Positions 58,901 to 64,000 of a DNA stretch of 64,000 nt are shown here, piece by piece (the stretch's first letter is position 1; each line of letters starts with the position of its first letter). Under the pieces are notes generated by a model. It saw only the letters and a list, made by a program, of their open reading frames with translations, was not told where the DNA came from and did no database searches. The DNA is from Serinus canaria (lineage: Eukaryota; Chordata; Aves; Passeriformes; Fringillidae): the NCBI RefSeq assembly GCF_022539315.1, contig NC_066313.1, positions 27,007,059 through 27,071,058 of the forward strand, in the 5' to 3' direction. The translations under genes were made by a program, and so were the position numbers.

Positions 58901-61121
58901 GTTTCAGCATTCTTGGGGCTGGTGCTCCCACCTGGTTTGGGCTGGAATCACACTGGTGGAATCACCAAGAAGTGTGCAGGAGGCAGAGATTCTCTCTGGC
59001 TCCAGATTCACCTCTCCCTGGGACAGGACTGGGTTGCAGTTTTACCAGTGGGGTGCTTTGCTCTTCTCAGGGCAAGGCTGTGCGTGAGATCTGGCAGTAC
59101 CAGTACCTGAGCTGGCCTGACCATGGTGTACCCAGTGAGCCGGGAGGAGTCCTCAGCTTCCTCGACCAGATAAACCAGAAGCAAGAGAGCATCCCCAACG
59201 CAGGGCCTATTCTGGTACACTGCAGGTTGGTACAGAGTTTGAAGCATCCTCCATTGCTTATCTAGCATGAGATAGAGAAAGTCTGTCCTGCTGCTTCCAG
59301 CTGTACCCCAGGACTTAAGTGAAGCATATGCCAGTCCCAGGATTTGCTTTTCTCTTTTTCATTGCCCCCACACAAAACTCTCTACCTGTTGAACCCGTGA
59401 CTCTTTTGTGGCATTGCTGAATAGCTGCTACAAGAGGCACATGCTTCCCCAGAAGCAGCTGCATTTTGTTTCAGGAGCTGTCTTGCTCTGACCTCTACTT
59501 GTCCTCTCCTTGCAGTGCTGGGATTGGCCGTACTGGGACTATCATCGTCATTGATATGATAGTGGAAACAATCTCCACCAAGGGTAAGAGGACTCAAAAG
59601 GAACTAGACTACCCAGCAGGGTTTTGCCATTAAGTTCAGCTGCAGAGGGATGAAAACCATCAGCTGTCAGAGGGAGCAGATCCTGCCATAGCTCTAAGAA
59701 AGTTGTTCTGCTGGATCTCTGTACCATATGCACTTCTTACGACTTCAGTCTTCCCTGAGTTTTGGCTTTTTCTCCAAGGCCAGGCTTCAAAGATACTGAG
59801 CAGGGGGAGAGATAGGAGGTCCACACAGGAATAAAGAGTATGGAAGGAGTGGAAACTTGACTGTCCTCCACTGTGGCTGTTTTTGGTAGAGAACTGGGAG
59901 AGGGGGCAGTGAATATGTCCATAAGCTTTTCTGGTGCTCCTTGCTAGGGCTGGACTGTGACATTGACATCCAGAAGACCATCCAGATGGTGAGGGCCCAG
60001 CGATCTGGGATGGTGCAGACAGAGGCCCAGTACAAGTTCATCTACATGGCCATCTGCCAGTTCATAGAGGCAACCAAGAAAAAGCTGGAAGTTATCCAGG
60101 TGAGAGAAAAGGGGCTCTACTGCCCTGTCAGCCTAAGCCCTGCATGCTGCTGGCCCTGAGCCCAAGTGCTCTGTTTCAGAAGCTTTGAGCTAACACTGAG
60201 ACCTACACAGACTACAATGGTCCAGTAAGATCTGTGTCCCTGTTCCTCTCTTCTAAGACTTTTAAATTCAGGGGACAAGTTCATTAGCAGTTCAAGTACC
60301 AATCCCTTCTAAACTGCTAGACAGCAGGTAAATTTTAATCTGTTACTTTAACTATGTTCTGAATAATATCACCAAGTGCTGTTTTGTTACAAACTTAGTT
60401 TAGGACAAGCAAAGGCTTTCCTTGCCTCTTCTTTCCTCTTTGTCTTTCACATCCTAGTTTTGCAGCTGCAAGATCTTTTCCTGCTATTTGATAAGTGGTG
60501 TCTTTTCTCTTTCCTTGTAGCTTCTGGCAGCATGCCGTAGCTCCTGCTGTTTTAATATTCTTTAGCAGAAATTTGGGACTTTTAGGTGTTCTAGAGATTT
60601 GTTGCCCCACTGTTGCCTCCTGTACAATGCTGCATTTGCACCTGCTGCTCACCTCTGGCAGCGTGCTGAGCCCAGGCACTTCAGCAATCCAGCAGCTTCC
60701 ATTGAGATCCTGGCACAAAGTGGGGTTTAACAACAGAACTCTTCTACGATGCCTCAAGTGCGTCTCCCAGACCACACTCTTCTAAGCCTGTTTTTCCTCT
60801 CCTGCAGTCTCAGAAAGGCAAGCCAAACGAGTGTGAGTATGGGAACATCGCCTACCCCCCTGCAGTGAGGAATGCACACCCCAAGATTTCCCGAAAACCC
60901 TCCCAGTAAGAGCTCACCTACAGCAGAGACCCAGCTCTGCCTGCCCCTGGCAAGTCTGCCTGCTGGCTTGGCTGGCTTTTTCCTCTTCCTCACTTTTTCC
61001 CTGGTCTTACAGGCAGAAAGAGGAGTCAACAGTGTATGAGAACTTGGGGAAAAAGGAGGAGAAGGTGCGGAAACAACGCTCCTCAGAGAAGAAGCTGAAA
61101 GGCTCACTAAAGAAAAAATAA
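52975..61121 (+). CDS. PTPN6: PTPN6 (SHP-1), SH2-domain protein tyrosine phosphatase, fifteen coding exons
   Basis: Coding exons are 52975-52982, 53246-53368, 53683-53877, 55958-56177, 56932-57048, 57229-57345, 57747-57843, 58246-58325, 58431-58580, 58686-58817, 59071-59225, 59516-59583, 59948-60099, 60808-60905 and 61013-61121; 606 aa (human 595-597). The start [11 protein letters not shown] matches the haematopoietic form. The N-SH2 domain has FLARPS with Arg30; the C-SH2 has FLVRES with Arg136 and a 10-residue insertion near residue 157. The PTP domain has the [12 protein letters not shown] entry, the [12 protein letters not shown] loop (Asp430) and the signature [10 protein letters not shown] (Cys464, Arg470). 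The tail keeps Tyr549 (EYGNI) and Tyr579 (VYENL) and a basic end. SHP-1 dephosphorylates signalling proteins downstream of ITIM receptors in blood cells. All catalytic residues are intact. Confidence 0.97.
53878..55957 (+). other. PTPN6: PTPN6 intron between the SH2 domains
   Basis: At 2.1 kb this is the longest PTPN6 intron and separates the N-SH2 and C-SH2 exons. It ends in a pyrimidine-rich run (about 55.7-55.95 kb). I see no repeat, exon or RNA gene in it. Confidence 0.85.
56500..56898 (+). mobile_element. CR1 LINE, truncated, sense, next to a PTPN6 exon
   Basis: CR1 3' UTR landmarks are present in order: GTGCAGCCTGGAGGAAGC, AACTGAAAGAGGGCAGG, AATAATAGGAAAAAATACTG, GGAGGGGGCTCTGGGCAACT, GGTGTCCCTGCTGTGGCAGG, CTTCCAACTCAAAGTATTCC and a terminal GATTCTGTTATGAG-like repeat. 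It ends about 30 bp before the acceptor at 56930-56931, so it makes up most of the 3' half of this intron. Confidence 0.9.
57165..57205. repeat. (CT)n-rich simple repeat in PTPN6 intron
   Basis: Runs of CTCTCT interrupted by CA occur just upstream of the acceptor at 57227-57228 and probably add to its polypyrimidine tract. Confidence 0.85.
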
Positions 61122-61750
61122 TCATATATTGCAGCTAGCCCCACAGGGGTTTGAACCTGGGCTGCAGGACTGGAGCTCGCATCCCAGCTGGCCTGTCTCG
61201 CATTCCTTGCTCTTGGACTGGAACAAAGCCTTCCCCTTCTCTTACGTGCCAGCTTTCAGTGCCGTGAAGCAGAGCGCTTCCCAGCTCAGCTGACCAACTC
61301 CATGGCCCCTTGCCTGTGCAGGCCAGCAGTCCCTCGCTGCTTCCTCATCATCCATTAGCTGGAAAAGGTCACGCCCCTCCTTCCCTTGCTCCCTGAGCAC
61401 CGGGGCCCAAACTCACTTTTGCTGCGTCAGCTTCAGAGGAATTCTCAGGGAAGAGCTGAACGAAGGTCATTCCAGGAGCTACATCTCTGCCCACTGCCAG
61501 GAGTTAGAGATTATCCTGTTTGTGTTCCCTGAAGCTTCAGGTTTTCAAGTATGAAGGTTTTGGTCTGTTTCAGCTCAGCTCCTCTGCAATTCAACAGGAG
61601 ACTTCTTCCTTCCTAAATACCAACCTTCTGCCCCTCTTATCCTTTTGCTATCTCATCCTTCACCTGGATGCTGTAAATATACCAGAATTTGATGTCACGG
61701 CCATGTTTTCTTTTTTGTTTGTAAATAAACTTGTGTTTGTTTGGCTACCA
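61122..61750 (+). other. PTPN6: PTPN6 3' UTR
   Basis: About 630 bp from the PTPN6 stop codon to just past AATAAA at 61724-61729. No other gene is seen in it. Confidence 0.75.
61724..61729 (+). terminator. PTPN6: PTPN6 polyadenylation signal AATAAA
   Basis: A canonical hexamer in GTAAATAAACTTGTG is followed immediately by the GT-rich TTGTGTTTGTTTGG, the classic arrangement for cleavage and polyadenylation. Confidence 0.85.
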
Positions 61751-63400
61751 GGTCCCAAAAGGTTTTCTTCTCTGAGTGTTAGCTGTACTCCTGATTTCAC
61801 CTGCAGACCTGAAAAGACTCACAAGGATGGCTCCAGCTTAGTTTTCCTGATTTCCTTTTGCCTTCAAGCTTCTGAACAAAAGCTGTGACCAATTATGGTG
61901 GCCTCTTGCTGTGAGGCTCATGTGTTGGTGGTCAGCAGGGAAGTCTGAGAACGGAAAGTCAGGTGTGACAAACTGACACAGCTTTTATATTTAAATTTTA
62001 CTTGTGGGTTTTCAATATGTGAACAGACAAAGCCACAGCTGCTCTGACCTCATGCTGGTAACACTGCCACTTCAGGCAGCAGCCTGGTCCAAAGGCCTCC
62101 AGAGCCCCTTTCCCACCACGATTTACACACAATGCATTGGGAGGAAGGACACGGCTTGCTGTCATTTGATATGGCAAGAAAGTTGGTTGGAAGCATTTGG
62201 AAGGCAGAAGAACACTTAGTGAGCAGACCCTCTTTCCATGTGCTGGCCCTTAGCTTCCCTTAGCCTGTGAGCCCATAGACCTGTGTGTGTGCATTTCCCA
62301 GCTGGCTCTGCCATTCCATTGCCACTAGAGGAAGAAACAGGAAAGGGGCAGTGGGGGAAATAAGGGGCAGAAGTAAAAATGGGTGGAGGGACACATACAG
62401 TGTTTCACAATGCCAGATCCTCTCTTTTAGCAATGGGAAGGGGCTAAAGTCCTAGCCTAAGGAAACACCTTTGCCTGAGACCCCTGGGCAGCTTCAAAGG
62501 ACAGGACCCAACTGTCTTCATTCTTAAACAGCTGCCACAGCTGCTTAAGCAAGGCATACCAAGGGTTACCCTAAACTCTACCTGAAGCCTGGAAATGAAG
62601 ACATCTTGTGGAACAAGCTCAGGTTATTGAGAACCTTATTTGTGTTCAAATCCCTGAGCTTAATGTGCCATAATGTCCAGTCTACAAAAAATTTAGGCTT
62701 AACAAGAACTTTCCTGACTGCACATCAAGAAATACAGCACTGTCACAAGCAGTCTACTCTTCTTTACATAGGATCTGTTACACACAAATACTTTGGGGTG
62801 ACTATTTGAGAATGCATTTTCAAAGCTGGTTCAAAGAATTTGTGCTTCCTTGATGCTTCAAGTCAAAACATATGGGTATTAGTTATGGCTCTGATTGCCA
62901 GTAAGCTTTAAACTAGGAATCCATAGATTTTATCTGTTCCTTTAAAGATCTTGTGCTCTGCTTCACCAGAGGAAGAAGTCCCCAGAGGCCTCTTTTCTTC
63001 CCTGGAGAACTCAAGTTGGAGTTGTTCGTAAAAAGAGATGGTTGGTTGTAAATAGACATGGTCTCTGGGGTGGCTGTCTTGACCCTCATGATCATGAAAT
63101 AGCTGAGTTTAAAATCCTAGTGAAAGGAGAAAAACTAAGTAAAGCTACTGCCCTGGACCTGGGGAGAGCAGACTTTAGGCTGCAGGGAAGCAGTTAGGTC
63201 CCCTGGGAATCTGCTTTAGAGGACAGTGGGGTTCATAAAGCTGCTCACTCTTTAAGGGGCCTCCTTTTAAGAGCACAGGAACAGGCAATTACAATGTGTC
63301 AGAAGTCTAGCCAGTGAGGCTGCGGGCTGGCTTGGCTGAGCAAGGATTTCCTTCTGCAACTTAGCAGAAAGTGTATGGACTTTGGAAAGGACAGATTATG
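61751..63400. other. PTPN6 downstream flank
   Basis: No coding exon is recognised. In human this flank leads to the miR-200c/141 locus and PHB2. I searched by eye for the mature miR-200c and miR-141 cores and did not find them before the window ends. Confidence 0.55.
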
Positions 63401-63419
63401 CAGGGGGACAGACATGCTC

Positions 63420-64000
63420 CTTGCCCCTCTAAGGAAAAAAAGCCCAAGCTTGTGTTGAAGCTGGCTGGTACTATGATGGGTAAAAAGAGGCATTTTTAAG
63501 TATGTTAACAGCAGAAGGAAAACTACAGGAAACACTGGGCTGTCACTTGATGAGGTGGGTCACCTCATCACCAAACAGTGATAAAGCAGAGACATTTAAT
63601 GCTGCCTTTGCTTCTTCCTCTGACACTGGGTGTCTGGAGCCCTGGGCTGGATGGCCATGGCTGGGGGAATGATGAACTCCCAGCTGACTTGGAACTTGTA
63701 TGGGATTTGCTGCTTTAGCTGAATGCACCTAGGTCTATGGGGCCCAGTGGGATTCCTCCCAGGGTACTGAACAGACAATGTAAATGTGAGACCTCTCTCA
63801 GTTATTAATCAACAGCCTTGGGAATCTGTGTAAGTTGACATGGAGGCTGGCAAATGTTGTCTCAGTTTTAAAGAAGGGCAAGAAAGAAGATCTTGGTAAT
63901 TACAGGTCAATCAGTTTCACTTTTGGTGCCTGGTAAAACTGTGGAGAAAATTAGTCTGGAAGCTATCAAGAGAAAGACTTGCAAGACAATGCAGTCGTTG
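63420..64000 (+). mobile_element. Decayed CR1 LINE ORF2, running off the window
   Basis: The + strand reads as the region between the endonuclease and reverse transcriptase of CR1 ORF2. A block on asymmetric DNA (about 63583-63630) resembles the AFNAFFASVFT segment, and about 63850-63920 reads WRLANVVSVLKKGKKED followed by LGNYRSISFT; after a frameshift comes VPGKTVEKI. Stops and at least one frameshift show it is dead. The element continues beyond position 64000; its left edge is uncertain and may start earlier. Confidence 0.75.

Noticed and set aside
61751..64000. Possible miR-200c/miR-141 locus, which lies downstream of PTPN6 in human
   Set aside because: I looked for the TAATACTGCCGGG and TAACACTGTCTGG cores and saw neither. 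The locus may lie beyond the window or elsewhere in the bird genome.

Overview
This is nuclear DNA from a vertebrate, almost certainly a bird. Genes are intron-rich with GT-AG junctions and CpG-rich promoters. The interspersed repeats I can recognise are all CR1-type LINEs with the ATTCTRTGA-like 3' end typical of avian genomes. I see no Alu- or L1-like repeats and no bacterial features. The species cannot be fixed from the sequence alone.

The window matches the vertebrate block LRRC23 - ENO2 - ATN1 - U7 snRNA/C12orf57 - PTPN6 (human 12p13.31). All genes lie on the + strand, in the human order. (1) 1-6.5 kb: LRRC23, seven coding exons, 326 aa, a leucine-rich-repeat axonemal protein. (2) 9.7-16 kb: ENO2, eleven coding exons, 434 aa, gamma-enolase of glycolysis; its non-coding first exon was not located. 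(3) 16-21 kb: intergenic, with one small CpG-rich promoter-like patch near 17.2 kb. (4) 21.3-45.5 kb: ATN1, a 2-kb CpG island, a probable non-coding exon 1 at about 22.3 kb, a 13.9-kb first intron full of CR1 fragments and simple repeats, then nine coding exons, 1194 aa, a transcriptional corepressor. (5) 45.8-46.9 kb: a U7 snRNA gene with its own snRNA promoter, about 120 bp upstream of the three-exon C12orf57 gene (127 aa). (6) 47-52.6 kb: intergenic, with old LINE remains. (7) 52.6-61.75 kb: PTPN6 (SHP-1), fifteen coding exons, 606 aa, two SH2 domains and a tyrosine phosphatase domain. (8) 61.75-64 kb: downstream flank ending inside a decayed CR1 ORF2.

The genes do not form a pathway. They are a conserved, compact neighbourhood of unrelated functions: cilia, glycolysis, transcription, histone mRNA processing and immune signalling. 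Coding exons were assembled by joining splice sites; every gene keeps an open frame from start to stop and agrees with the known family.

The best points for a second look are: a nearly identical 195-bp segment present in two different ATN1 introns; the U7 gene with recognisable DSE, PSE and 3' box; loss of the ATN1 glutamine tract; an in-frame upstream ATG in ATN1; a 10-residue insertion in the C-terminal SH2 domain of PTPN6; and a CR1 element ending about 30 bp before a PTPN6 exon. I found no convincing new biological system.
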